Of a stretch of 64,000 nt of DNA, positions 36,368-44,760 are shown in pieces. Each line of letters begins with the position of its first letter. Position 1 is the stretch's first letter. Source of the DNA: DT-110 sp964342305 (GTDB lineage: Bacteria > Bacteroidota > Bacteroidia > Chitinophagales > Saprospiraceae); assembly GCA_964342305.1 (NCBI GenBank), contig CAYFGK010000012.1, positions 1 to 64,000 of the forward strand. Direction: 5' to 3'. Made by a program: the position numbers and the translations under genes. The notes below the pieces were generated by a model. It had not been told where the DNA came from, did not search any database, and saw only the letters and a program-made list of their open reading frames with translations.

Positions 36368-36501
36368 GTTTTTACGCTTGTATGTTCTTGGTTTTTAATG
36401 GTAATTTTATTTACTCAGATGATATTTTCCGACAATTTTTTTACTGACAAAAGAAAAAGTTGGTCGCGGTCAACTCTTTTTGGAAGCGGTTTAAATACCT
36501 A

Positions 36502-36522
36502 TTTTGGCGAAAGCCAAAAAAA
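36502..36522 (+). repeat. Minihairpin motif upstream of S9 peptidase start
   Basis: TTTTGGCGAAAGCC followed by seven A. The stem here extends to seven pairs (TTTTGGC/GCCAAAA) around GAAA. It ends 7 bp before ATG 36529, so it would sit in the 5' leader of the mRNA and could occlude initiation. Confidence 0.75.
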
Positions 36523-36528
36523 CATACT

Positions 36529-38709
36529 ATGCAACGCATTCTCACGGTACTGGTATTCTTAACTATTTGCCTGACTGTTTACGGCCAGCCTGGCCGGGGT
36601 TCGCAGTGGACCGAAGACGGAAACGGATATTATCGTCTGCAGGGTGGTGCCATTACCCTGTTCCACCTGGATACACAGGAAGAAGAAACCGTAGTAAGTC
36701 AGGAGCAACTGGTTCCCGAGGGATCGGATGACCCCATTGCCATTCGCTCCTTTTCCTTTTCGGATGACCGGCAGAAAGTGTTGCTTTTCACGAATACGCG
36801 CCGGGTATGGCGGTACGATACCCGTGGGGACTACTGGGTGCTGGATTTGAGTGATAACAGTCTGCACCAATTGGGGGCTGACCTGCCCGAAGCGTCTCTG
36901 ATGTTCGCCAAATTTTCGCCGGATGCCGGCAGGGTAGCCTACGTCAGCAAACACAATATCTACGTGGAAGACCTGTCGGGCGGGGACATAACTATGCTTA
37001 CCTCCTCCAACGGCACGCCCAAACTGATCAACGGCACCTTCGACTGGGCCTACGAGGAAGAGTTTAGCTGTCTCGATGGTTTTCGCTGGAGCCCCGATGG
37101 TACCCGGATCGCCTATTGGCAGATCGATGCCAATACCATTCGCGATTTTTATATGATCAATACCACGGATTCTATCTACCCGTACACCATTCCGGTGGAA
37201 TATCCGAAGGTAGGTGAATCCCCTTCTGCTTGCCGCCTGGGGGTCGTTGACCTGGAGTCAACGAAAACTACCTGGATGAATGTCCCTGGTGATAATCGCC
37301 AACACTACATACCCCGCATGGAATGGGCCGATAATGACCAGTTGTTTTTGCAACAGCTCAATCGCAAGCAGAATGAGAGTAAGCTGATGCTGGCTTCCGC
37401 CAAAAATGGCACCGTACAGGAAGTCTTTGCGGAAAAGGACGACGCCTGGATCAGTGTCCGCAGCAGCTGGGAAAATGGTAATGGCTGGCGGTGGATTGAA
37501 GATGGTGAGGCCTTTTTGTGGATTACCGAAATGGACGGATGGCGACACGTGTACCGCATCGGTAAGAACGGGGGAGAACCCAAACTGGTAACAACGGATG
37601 ATATGGACGTTATCAACCCCCTGCGCGTAGCGGAGGAGGAGGGTTTCCTGTATTTCACAGCTTCGCCCGGGCAGGCTACCGAATCCTATCTGTATCGCAC
37701 CCGCCTGGACGGTAAAGGAGCGGCCGAGCGCATTACCCCCGAAGTTCAGGAGGGAAGCCATAGCTATCAGATATCCCCCAATGGTGCGTATGCTTTCCAC
37801 AGCTTCTCTAATTACTACACGCCTCCGATGAGGGAATGGATTTCGCTACCCGAACACGAAGCACTGACCGAAGGGGAAGGTATCGCGGACAGCTTTGATC
37901 CTTCCGCCAAAGAAAAATCGAACGTTTCTTTTTTCACGGTGACCACCGAAGACGACATCGAGATGGACGGATGGATGGCTAAACCCGCTGATTTTGATCC
38001 TTCCAAGAAGTATCCGGTTCTTTTTTATGTGTACAGTGAACCGGCCGCACAGACGGTCGTCAATCGGTTTGGTACCGGTCGGAACAGCCTGTATCAGGGC
38101 GATCTGACCGGCGACGGATACATCTACATCTCGGTCGATGGACGCGGGACACCGGCACCCAAGGGGCGGGAGTGGCGTAAAGCTATTTATCGCAAGATCG
38201 GGGTCATTAATATTCGCGACCAGGCCATGGCCTGTAAAAAGCTGCTGGAGACCCACGACTACCTCGATCCGGAGCGCGTGGCGGTCCACGGCTGGAGTGG
38301 GGGAGGATCTACTACCCTGAATCTGCTTTTTCAATACCCCGACCTGTACCAGACGGGAATTGCCGTGGCGGCCGTTGCCAACCAATTGACGTACGACAAT
38401 ATCTACCAGGAGCGCTACATGGGCGTACCACAGGAAAACCGGGAAGATTTCGTACAGGGCTCACCGGTCACCCACGCCAAAAACCTGGAGGGAAATCTCC
38501 TGTACATCCACGGTACCGGCGACGATAATGTGCACTACCAGAACGCCGAAATGCTGGTCAATGAATTGATCAAGCACAATAAGGTTTTCCAGTTCATGCC
38601 GTACCCCAATCGCTCACACGGCATTTACGAAGGGGAAGGTACGCGCCGTCATTTGTCGTCACTGTTCACGAGTTTCTTGCGTACGCATTGCCCGCCGGGT
38701 GGGAGATAG
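36529..38709 (+). CDS. S9 family prolyl dipeptidyl-peptidase (DPP-IV-like)
   Basis: A 726-aa secreted serine peptidase. The signal peptide MQRILTVLVFLTICLTVYGQ defines start 36529. An N-terminal beta-propeller (DPPIV_N, about 80-450, with FSFSDDRQKVLLFTN and FRWSPDGTRIAYWQ) precedes the alpha/beta-hydrolase domain. Catalytic Ser is in GWSGGG (about 587), Asp in GTGDDNVH (about 663) and His in RSHGI (about 695). The glutamates of the DPP-IV N-terminal binding motif appear in WAYEEEF. It probably removes X-Pro dipeptides from peptides in the periplasm. Confidence 0.95.
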   Translation: MQRILTVLVFLTICLTVYGQPGRGSQWTEDGNGYYRLQGGAITLFHLDTQEEETVVSQEQLVPEGSDDPIAIRSFSFSDDRQKVLLFTNTRRVWRYDTRGDYWVLDLSDNSLHQLGADLPEASLMFAKFSPDAGRVAYVSKHNIYVEDLSGGDITMLTSSNGTPKLINGTFDWAYEEEFSCLDGFRWSPDGTRIAYWQIDANTIRDFYMINTTDSIYPYTIPVEYPKVGESPSACRLGVVDLESTKTTWMNVPGDNRQHYIPRMEWADNDQLFLQQLNRKQNESKLMLASAKNGTVQEVFAEKDDAWISVRSSWENGNGWRWIEDGEAFLWITEMDGWRHVYRIGKNGGEPKLVTTDDMDVINPLRVAEEEGFLYFTASPGQATESYLYRTRLDGKGAAERITPEVQEGSHSYQISPNGAYAFHSFSNYYTPPMREWISLPEHEALTEGEGIADSFDPSAKEKSNVSFFTVTTEDDIEMDGWMAKPADFDPSKKYPVLFYVYSEPAAQTVVNRFGTGRNSLYQGDLTGDGYIYISVDGRGTPAPKGREWRKAIYRKIGVINIRDQAMACKKLLETHDYLDPERVAVHGWSGGGSTTLNLLFQYPDLYQTGIAVAAVANQLTYDNIYQERYMGVPQENREDFVQGSPVTHAKNLEGNLLYIHGTGDDNVHYQNAEMLVNELIKHNKVFQFMPYPNRSHGIYEGEGTRRHLSSLFTSFLRTHCPPGGR

Positions 38710-38731
38710 GATGTCGATCCTCCGGATCGAC
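38709..38731. repeat. 19-bp palindrome plus GGAT, copy 2 (S9 peptidase 3' end)
   Basis: GTCGATCCTCCGGATCGAC is a perfect 8-bp stem with a 3-nt loop, starting at the last base of the S9 peptidase stop codon. In reverse orientation it matches 880-902 behind btaA with one difference. It is probably a dispersed terminator-like palindrome. Confidence 0.75.
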
Positions 38732-38779
38732 TTTTCATGAACCTAGAATTATTGCTTTTTGACCCGCCGCGCTACTGGA

Positions 38780-38940
38780 TCGACGGGGAATTGGAGAATT
38801 GGGGAATTGGAGAATTGGGGATTTGGGGAAAGGGAGAAAGGGGGATTTGGAGAATTGGGGAAAGGGAGAAAGGGAGAATTGGGGAGCGGTATCGTTCCGA
38901 TAACCCCAATCCATGTAGAGACGCGATTTATCGCGTCTTA
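38780..38940. repeat. GA-rich microsatellite and small palindromes in a 379-bp gap
   Basis: The 38710-39088 gap contains no credible gene. From about 38787 to 38885 it is made of GGGGAATTGGAGAATT and GGGAAAGGGAGAAA words in tandem. Then comes a palindrome AGACGCGATTTATCGCGTCT (38919-38938, 8-bp stem, loop TTTA); as I recall, very similar sequences are dispersed in other bacterial genomes. Apparent ORFs here only translate the repeat. Confidence 0.75.
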
Positions 38941-39088
38941 CGCTTCATTATATAGAAACATAAAACGTCCTACAGTCGCTGGCTTTTCGTGAATCATGGG
39001 ATTTCAATGGCACCCGTCGTGAAAAGGGAACAATCCATTACCTCACTGCGTTAGGTACTATTGAAACGCAGACAGTGTACACATAAAC

Positions 39089-39667
39089 ATGGCCAGAGTA
39101 AAAGACCCATCAAAAATTGATCGGCTGTTTGACGCAGCCCTCCGCCACGTATTGGAAACCGGCTATGCCGGTTTAAAAATGGCGGAAGTTGCCAAAGAAG
39201 CCGGCGTGGCGACCGGCACCATATACACTTATTTCGATGGAAAGGCAGACCTGATTAATCAGCTCTATCGCTACCTCAAGCAGCAAAAAATGGCTGCCAT
39301 CATGAAGGAGCATGATACCGATGCCCCTCTGCCACAGCAAATAAAATTACTTTGGACAAATTACTTCCGGGATGCGCTCGGGGCTCCGGTACGTAATCAT
39401 TTTATCAGGCAATACGAATATTCCGACCTGCTGGATGAAGAATCCAAAGCCATGCACCGGGCTGCTTACGTACCCGTTTACGCTCTCCTGGAAAAGGCAA
39501 AAAAGGCGGGCCTCATCCGTCAACTTCCCGTCGATACTATGACTGCATTCCTGATCGGTGGAGCTAATGAAATTGCCCACGAAGGATTTGGTAAACAACT
39601 CAATCTGCAAGAGCAGGATATTGAGCAGTGTTACCAGTTGGCGTGGGGAGCGATTAAACAGGTATGA
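39089..39667 (+). CDS. TetR/AcrR-family transcriptional regulator
   Basis: A 192-aa regulator with an N-terminal TetR helix-turn-helix at about 10-55 (FDAALRHVLETGYAGLKMAEVAKEAGVATGTIYTYFDGKADLINQLY) and a helical ligand-binding C-terminal domain. It likely represses a neighbouring operon in response to a small molecule. The nearest candidate target is the MRJP-like gene 135 bp downstream, but no operator palindrome is obvious. Confidence 0.9.
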   Translation: MARVKDPSKIDRLFDAALRHVLETGYAGLKMAEVAKEAGVATGTIYTYFDGKADLINQLYRYLKQQKMAAIMKEHDTDAPLPQQIKLLWTNYFRDALGAPVRNHFIRQYEYSDLLDEESKAMHRAAYVPVYALLEKAKKAGLIRQLPVDTMTAFLIGGANEIAHEGFGKQLNLQEQDIEQCYQLAWGAIKQV

Positions 39668-39700
39668 GGTATGAGGTTTGAGGTTTGAGGTGTGGGGGTT
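39662..39700 (+). repeat. TTTGAGG-type low-complexity tract after tetR
   Basis: Five degenerate copies of the AGGTATG/AGGTTTG/AGGTGTG word start within the tetR stop region. No matching inverted arm is present here, unlike at 34703. Confidence 0.65.
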
Positions 39701-39802
39701 GCCACCTTCGCCCTTTCGGGCCTGGGTGATCTGGGAGAGTTTGAGGTTTTCTTCATTCGTTGGCAGGAAATCCATATCTTTATACTGAATAAATATTCAT
39801 CT

Positions 39803-40930
39803 ATGAAGTGGCTATGGCGTTTCCTCCGGGTTTTTCTGCTGTTCATCCTGGTCTTGTGTATTGGTATATACCTGCGATACGGAGGGGGCAAGGAGCACGT
39901 GGACATGAGCACCAATCCCCGCTACGGTTCCGCCCAGTTGGAAGAAGTGATCGCTTATCCCGAGCCGATCGGTAACGTGGCAGCTACTAAGGATACCAGT
40001 GCGGAGGTACGGATTTTTTTCACCGTTCATCCCGAAAGTCGACCGGACTCCAATAAGCTCCTGGAAATTAGGGACGGAAAAGCGAGCCCCTATCCGGACC
40101 GGGAGGCTCAGGAAATCTTTAACACACCACTGGGCGTGTTCACCGATACCCACCACCGGTTGTGGGTGATCGATCACGGAAACCACGGATTTGATTCGGT
40201 CACGCTGACGGCCTTCGATCTGCGCACCGATCAAATGGTTCACCGGTATGCTTTTCCGCGGGAGGTAGCCCGCCGGTTGTCCTTTTTCAACGACCTCAGC
40301 GTATCGCCCGATGGTCAAAAGATCGTAGTGGCAAACGTAAGTTTTTTTGGCAAGAAGCCCAGTATAGCAACTTACAACCTGGTAACCGGTCAGGCCATGA
40401 ACCGACTGATCAATGATCATTCCCTGCGTCACCAGGATCTGGTACCAGTGACCCCCACCAAAAAAATGCGCTTTTTCGGTGGTTTGGTCGATCTGCTGAC
40501 CGGGGTGGATGGCATCGACTTCAGTCGGGATGGCCGGTATGTGTATTACGCAGCCATGGGCCATTCCGGATTGTTCCGCATACCTACCGAGGACCTGTTC
40601 AATCCTGATTTGACGGAATTGGAGCTGTCCACGGCCATTGAATACATCGATGATAAACCCCTGACCGACGGTATTCGCACCGACCATACCGGAAATGTCT
40701 ACCTGACCGACATTGAGCATCAGGGGATTTACGTCATTCCTCCCGGTGGAGAAGGATTCACCCTCATCAAAGACGAGCGCATCGATTGGGCCGATGGCCT
40801 GTCCCTCGGAGCCGATGGATTTATGTATCTCGCCGACAGCGATATTCCGAACCAGATGCTGCAATCGAAAAAACACATCGCGAAGAACGCGCCGTACCGG
40901 ATATTCCGGTTCCCGGTTCTACAGAAGTAA
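39803..40930 (+). CDS. Major royal jelly protein (MRJP/yellow)-like propeller protein
   Basis: A 375-aa protein with one N-terminal membrane anchor or uncleaved signal (WLWRFLRVFLLFILVLCIGIYL), then a six-bladed propeller resembling the MRJP and gluconolactonase-like superfamily: EVRIFFTVHPES, GVFTDTHHRLWVIDHG, FNDLSVSPDGQKIVVANVSFF, VDGIDFSRDGRYVYYAAMGHSGLFRIP, DGIRTDHTGNVYLTDIEHQGIYVI, DWADGLSLGADGFMYLADS. It is probably periplasmic and its ligand is unknown. ATG 39803 is chosen because it begins the hydrophobic segment; a TATCTTTA near-consensus -7 lies just upstream at 39775-39782. Confidence 0.85.
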   Translation: MKWLWRFLRVFLLFILVLCIGIYLRYGGGKEHVDMSTNPRYGSAQLEEVIAYPEPIGNVAATKDTSAEVRIFFTVHPESRPDSNKLLEIRDGKASPYPDREAQEIFNTPLGVFTDTHHRLWVIDHGNHGFDSVTLTAFDLRTDQMVHRYAFPREVARRLSFFNDLSVSPDGQKIVVANVSFFGKKPSIATYNLVTGQAMNRLINDHSLRHQDLVPVTPTKKMRFFGGLVDLLTGVDGIDFSRDGRYVYYAAMGHSGLFRIPTEDLFNPDLTELELSTAIEYIDDKPLTDGIRTDHTGNVYLTDIEHQGIYVIPPGGEGFTLIKDERIDWADGLSLGADGFMYLADSDIPNQMLQSKKHIAKNAPYRIFRFPVLQK

Positions 40931-40932
40931 TC

Positions 40933-41006
40933 CTTTCCCTTTTCTGTTTGTGAAACACATCGGGATTACTAAGAGCTATTTTATTTCACCAACAGAAAAG
41001 GGAAAG
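40933..41006. terminator. Bidirectional terminator between convergent genes
   Basis: Two 23-bp arms (40933-40955 and 40984-41006) pair at 22 of 23 positions around a 28-nt loop. The inner core includes TTTCCCTTTTCTG and its complement. It lies 2 bp past the MRJP-like stop and 10 bp before the stop of the convergent RluA-type gene. Confidence 0.85.
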
Positions 41007-41016
41007 AGTACTTGTA

Positions 41017-41892
41017 TCAATACCGCTCTTTTTCCCGGTCCAGCGTCTTATCAAAGCGCCTGGGTGGGTTGATCCGCAACACCACTGGTTTTTCGGTAAC
41101 CGGGTGGAGGAAACTAAGTTGGGTAGCACACAGGAATAGTCCCTTGCCCAAAATGGTCTTTTGGCCGGCGGCGTATTGTTTATCCCCCAGGATGAGGTGC
41201 CCTGCCTGGCGCATGTGGATGCGCAACTGGTGGGTTCTGCCCGTGATCGGGTGTAGTTTGACCAGAGCCAGGTGTTTGTATACCCGCGAGGGCACAGTCC
41301 GCACGGTCCGGTATTCGGTGACCGCTGGCTTGCCCTGAATGGCCTGGTCGATGGATCCTTTTTCTTCCGGTTGGCCGTGTACGATGGCCGTGTATTCCTT
41401 GCGCACCTCGTTCTCTTCGAAGGCTTTGCCCATGCGGATGAGGGCCTCCTTGGTCTTGGCGAGCACTACCAGCCCTTTAGTCGGCAGATCAATGCGGTGT
41501 ACGGCGACGGGGCGGGGCAGGGCATCGGATGCCGGCGATGGCTTTTCCGTGCCGGCCACGGCATTTTCCACCGTCTTGATCCGGTTGCCATTCACGGCAA
41601 TGCCGGCGGGTTTGTTGATCACCAGCAGATGATCGTCTTCGTAGACAACCGGGAGTTTTTTGTCGAACGAGCGGGCTTTGCTTACGCCACTGCCCGTCAA
41701 TTCCAGGCTATCTCCCTCGCGCAGGGCGGTACTGAATTGAGCTACCTGCCCGTTTACGAGCAGGCGCCCGGTGGCGATGGCTTTTTTTACCGCCGTTTTG
41801 CTTCCCAAAAGCGGGAATGCGGTTTTGCAATAATCGACCAGGGACGTTCCGGGCGATATTTGTTCCACGCGATGGTGCTGAGTAATCGACAT
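41017..41892 (-). CDS. RluA-family 23S rRNA/tRNA pseudouridine synthase
   Basis: A 291-aa enzyme with an N-terminal S4 RNA-binding domain (VKKAIATGRLLVNGQVAQFSTALREGDSLEL, about 35-68) and the RluA catalytic domain. The catalytic aspartate is in HRIDLPTKGLVVLAKT (about 132), where the usual form is HRLDxxTSG, and the C-terminal HPITGRTHQLRIHMRQAGHLILGD is typical. Target uridines cannot be assigned. The 5' leader on the minus strand contains a minihairpin motif (41901-41914), and TATCTTTA at 41933-41926 is a plausible -7 element. Confidence 0.92.
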   Translation of the reverse strand: MSITQHHRVEQISPGTSLVDYCKTAFPLLGSKTAVKKAIATGRLLVNGQVAQFSTALREGDSLELTGSGVSKARSFDKKLPVVYEDDHLLVINKPAGIAVNGNRIKTVENAVAGTEKPSPASDALPRPVAVHRIDLPTKGLVVLAKTKEALIRMGKAFEENEVRKEYTAIVHGQPEEKGSIDQAIQGKPAVTEYRTVRTVPSRVYKHLALVKLHPITGRTHQLRIHMRQAGHLILGDKQYAAGQKTILGKGLFLCATQLSFLHPVTEKPVVLRINPPRRFDKTLDREKERY

Positions 41893-41900
41893 AGGTTTTC

Positions 41901-41914
41901 TTTTGCCGAAAGGC
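41901..41914 (+). repeat. Minihairpin motif in the leader of the RluA-type gene
   Basis: TTTTGCCGAAAGGC, stem GCC/GGC with GAAA loop, 8 bp upstream of ATG 41892 on the minus strand, where it reads GCCTTTCGGCAAAA. Confidence 0.7.
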
Positions 41915-41940
41915 TAATCAACTAATAAAGATACGATGAT

Positions 41941-43104
41941 TCAGCCCATTTTCTCCAGGGAATCCTCGATATCTTCCCAGAGCCACTCCGGATCTTCCAG
42001 GCCAATGTAGAAACGCACCAACTGAAAGGGCAGGGGACTATCCGTTCTGCCCGGCACCTGATGGAACAGGGCATTCGGAAGGACCAGTGATTCGTGCCCG
42101 CCCCAGGAGACGGCCATGCTGAATCGTTCCAGCCGGTCGGCAAAAGCGTCGACTTCCCGAATCTCTTCGGTATCCAGTACAATGCTGAATAGGCCACCGG
42201 CTCCTTTCATCTGCTTGCGGGCCAGTTCGTACTGCGGAAAGCTGGGGAGAAAGGGGAAAAGGACCTGTCGCACCCGGGGGTGCTGCTCCAGTTGCTGAGC
42301 CAGTTTTCGGGCGCTGGCATCACTGCGCTGCATCCGTAATTCCAGGGTCCGTAAACCACGGATAACCAAGGCCGCATCCTGTGGCGATAAGATGCCTCCC
42401 AGGGCCATGAATTCGTGGCTGTAGAGCTTTTCCAGGTGCTTGCGCGATCCGCACACGATGCCGCAGGTAGCATCACTGTGCCCGTTCAGGTATTTGGTGC
42501 CGGCGTGGACTACCAGATCAATACCAAAATCGGCGGCCCGCTGAAAAATGGGCGTAGCGCAACTGTTATCGATACAGGTCATGATGCCGTGGTCCCGGGC
42601 CAGTTCACTACAGGCCTTCAGGTCCTGCAACTCAAAGGTCATGGAATTGGGGCTTTCCAGGAATAATAATTTGGTGTTGGGTTGAATGACCTTTTCGATC
42701 TCGTCCACTCCGCGCGCATCCACGTAAGTACGCTCCACGCCAAAACGCTGCAGAAAACCATCGAGAATGACCTGGGTAAAAGCATAGGGTTTCTGGACAC
42801 TGATGATGTGATCACCGGTATTTACACAGGAGAGAATAGCTGCCGCAAGGGCCCCGCTACCGGTAGCAAAGGCCAGGGCTTCCTCCGTTCCACACAATTC
42901 GGCCATTTTACGGCGCAGGATCTCTACGGTGGGGTTATTTCCGCGGGTATATACGTGAGTATCCATGGGGCTGATCAAAGCTTCCCGGAAAGCGGCGACA
43001 GTAGGGAAGGCGTAGTTGCTGGAGGTCATTACGGGCGGGGCAATGGCGTTGTAATACCGTTCCCGCTCTTCGCCCGTATGGAACAGGGTTTTGCTGAGCT
43101 TCAT
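41941..43104 (-). CDS. Cys/Met metabolism PLP-dependent enzyme (cystathionine gamma-synthase/lyase type)
   Basis: A 387-aa fold-type I PLP enzyme of the trans-sulfuration family. Visible are YTRGNNPTVEILRRKMAELCGTEEALAFATGSGALAAAIL (about 59), SPNSMTFELQDLKA, and the PLP lysine in VVHAGTKYLNGHSDATCGIVCGS. Whether it is a synthase, a beta- or gamma-lyase, or acts on homocysteine or methionine cannot be told from sequence. The start at 43104 (MKLSKTLFHTGEERER) is fixed by a -7 element at 43121-43128; an ORF reaching 43353 would run beyond that promoter and overlap the divergent gene. Confidence 0.92.
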   Translation of the reverse strand: MKLSKTLFHTGEERERYYNAIAPPVMTSSNYAFPTVAAFREALISPMDTHVYTRGNNPTVEILRRKMAELCGTEEALAFATGSGALAAAILSCVNTGDHIISVQKPYAFTQVILDGFLQRFGVERTYVDARGVDEIEKVIQPNTKLLFLESPNSMTFELQDLKACSELARDHGIMTCIDNSCATPIFQRAADFGIDLVVHAGTKYLNGHSDATCGIVCGSRKHLEKLYSHEFMALGGILSPQDAALVIRGLRTLELRMQRSDASARKLAQQLEQHPRVRQVLFPFLPSFPQYELARKQMKGAGGLFSIVLDTEEIREVDAFADRLERFSMAVSWGGHESLVLPNALFHQVPGRTDSPLPFQLVRFYIGLEDPEWLWEDIEDSLEKMG

Positions 43105-43120
43105 TTTTTGCGGGAATATA

Positions 43121-43128
43121 CAAAGATA
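43121..43128 (-). promoter_or_regulatory. Bacteroidota -7 element for the trans-sulfuration enzyme
   Basis: CAAAGATA on plus reads TATCTTTG on minus, matching TAnnTTTG, 17 bp ahead of ATG 43104. It decides the start of the gene. Confidence 0.57.
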
Positions 43129-43243
43129 CCCCAGTCCAACGAATGCGATGGGTAGCAATACTTCCCCTGGTGGGGATTTAGCTGGCACGGCTTCGTGTGT
43201 ATCCCGCCAGTTCTTTATATTTTCCGGAAAAAGGAAATCACAT

Positions 43244-43807
43244 ATGCCCCGACGCGCCCTCTCCAAGGAATTGAAAGCAGCGATATCCGTGCTTTCGCAA
43301 AAAGAGAAAGACAAATTGCTTTTTCGCCTGATCCCCAAAGATGATGTGCTCACCGAACGCCTGCAATTTCAATTATTGGAAGGCGCCGCCACCACCGATG
43401 AGCGCCGCCTGGATATGTCGCGCCTGATCGATGAGGAATACGACCAACTGGAACGGGGCCACTTCTCGCCGGGCTACCTCAAACTCACCATGCGATCGAT
43501 CAGCGGCCGCATCACCCGCCACGTTAAAGTAACCAGTGATAAATACGGGGAAGTAGAACTCAATTACCAGCTACTCAACGATGCCCTGGAACGCTTCCAG
43601 GATCGCCTGGCTGATTATAGCGAGCGACGAACCTTCAAACTCTACACCTACATGATCCGCCGGGCCGGCAAACTCCGGACCCTACTCGGCAAAATGCACG
43701 ACGACTACCGCCTCGATTTCGAAGACGCCCAGCGGACTCTTCACCTCTACATCCGGGAATTACCGGACCTGGAGGCGATGGCTGGTAGATACAAGTATGA
43801 AGTATGA
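43244..43807 (+). CDS. Conserved unknown protein
   Basis: A 188-aa soluble, mostly helical and highly charged protein. The N terminus (RRALSKELKAAISVLSQKEKDKLLFRLIPKD) and the middle (YLKLTMRSISGRITRHVKVTSDKYGEVELNYQLLNDAL) are probably conserved in related Bacteroidota; I do not recognise a named family. The ORF is open from 43091, but ATG 43244 follows a TATATTTC near-consensus -7 at 43217-43224 and gives a sensible N terminus. It is divergent from the trans-sulfuration gene. The minihairpin at 43290-43303 encodes LSQK. Confidence 0.72.
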   Translation: MPRRALSKELKAAISVLSQKEKDKLLFRLIPKDDVLTERLQFQLLEGAATTDERRLDMSRLIDEEYDQLERGHFSPGYLKLTMRSISGRITRHVKVTSDKYGEVELNYQLLNDALERFQDRLADYSERRTFKLYTYMIRRAGKLRTLLGKMHDDYRLDFEDAQRTLHLYIRELPDLEAMAGRYKYEV

Positions 43808-43964
43808 GGTGTGAAGTGTGAAGTATGAAGTTTGTGGGAGGTCAGATATGAATCTTTAAACGGCAAACGATTTTCGGCTTACGGAATGGTAGGTTACTAG
43901 CTTGTTCAGCTTATTGGCGAGAACCATTAATTCAACATTTAGCACTAAGCATTCAGCATTGCTG
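43798..43964. repeat. Low-complexity words between convergent genes
   Basis: Degenerate GAAGTATG/AGGTGTG words (43798-43835) and later CATTCAACATT/CAGCATT words (43928-43961). Both sets recur in other intergenic gaps of the window. No strong hairpin is seen. Confidence 0.6.
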
Positions 43965-44750
43965 TTACAGATGTATCGTCCCATGCAGGTACGTAATCGC
44001 CTGTCCCGTCATCACCACCCGGTCGTCGAGGAGGCTGCACTGGAGGTGTCCGCGGCGGTCTTTGCCCTGGACGGCGGAGAAGGTGGTGCGTCCCAGCTGC
44101 TCCAGCCAGAAGGGTGCCAGCATGGTGTGGGCCGATCCCGTTACCGGATCTTCCTGAATTTTGAGGGCCGGGTAAAAACAGCGCGAAGCAATATCGGTAT
44201 TGGCGCCGGGAGCGGTGACCACCAGGCCCCGGGCTTTGAGCTTTGTGATCGGTAGCGGGTCGGGATCCAATGCCAGTAATTGCTCCTCCGAATCGATAAG
44301 AGCCAGGTAATCATCGGTACCTTTATAGGTCAGGTTGGGTCTGAAACCAAGGGCAGCCTCGATCAGCAGGTGACTGTCGATAGGTTCGGGCGGATCGGTG
44401 GGGAAATCCATGCTGTACGAATCGCCGGACCGATTGACGCGCAGGTCCCCGCCCAGGGTGCGGAACAGGATCTCGTCCCGCTCGTAATTGAGCTCTTCGA
44501 AGAGTACGTGAGCGCTGGCGAGCGTAGCGTGTCCGCACAGGCGCACCTCCGCTGCCGGGGTGAACCAACGCAGGTGGAAATAGTCCCCACGGTCGACAAA
44601 AAAAGCGGTTTCCGACAGATTATTCTCGGCGGCGATGGCCTGCAGCAGGGAGTCATCAGGCGTCCAGTCCTGCAGAGGCACTACGGCCGCCGGGTTCCCC
44701 TGAAAGACTTCCCTGGCAAAGGCATCCACTTGATACATATTCAATTCCAT
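43965..44750 (-). CDS. PhzF-family isomerase/epimerase-like protein
   Basis: A 261-aa protein with the two-lobed diaminopimelate-epimerase-like fold of PhzF. Diagnostic sequences are YQVDAFAREVFQGNPAAVVPL at the start, the catalytic glutamate in NNLSETAFF (about 45), the glycine-rich LRWFTPAAEVRLCGHATLASAHVLF (about 57-81) and the second half KIQEDPVTGSAHTMLAPFW. The substrate is unknown; most PhzF homologues outside phenazine clusters are uncharacterised. It is 10 bp downstream of tyrS, so probably co-transcribed. Confidence 0.92.
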   Translation of the reverse strand: MELNMYQVDAFAREVFQGNPAAVVPLQDWTPDDSLLQAIAAENNLSETAFFVDRGDYFHLRWFTPAAEVRLCGHATLASAHVLFEELNYERDEILFRTLGGDLRVNRSGDSYSMDFPTDPPEPIDSHLLIEAALGFRPNLTYKGTDDYLALIDSEEQLLALDPDPLPITKLKARGLVVTAPGANTDIASRCFYPALKIQEDPVTGSAHTMLAPFWLEQLGRTTFSAVQGKDRRGHLQCSLLDDRVVMTGQAITYLHGTIHL

Positions 44751-44760
44751 AGCTCCTCGA

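Noticed and set aside
38737..38992. Small ORFs in the GA-rich gap
   Set aside because: They translate the microsatellite (ENWGIGELG-type peptides) and have no start context.
39812..40876. A 354-codon open frame antisense to the MRJP-like gene
   Set aside because: It mirrors the propeller gene, has no signal peptide or known motif, and the sense frame has a clear family pattern and anchor.
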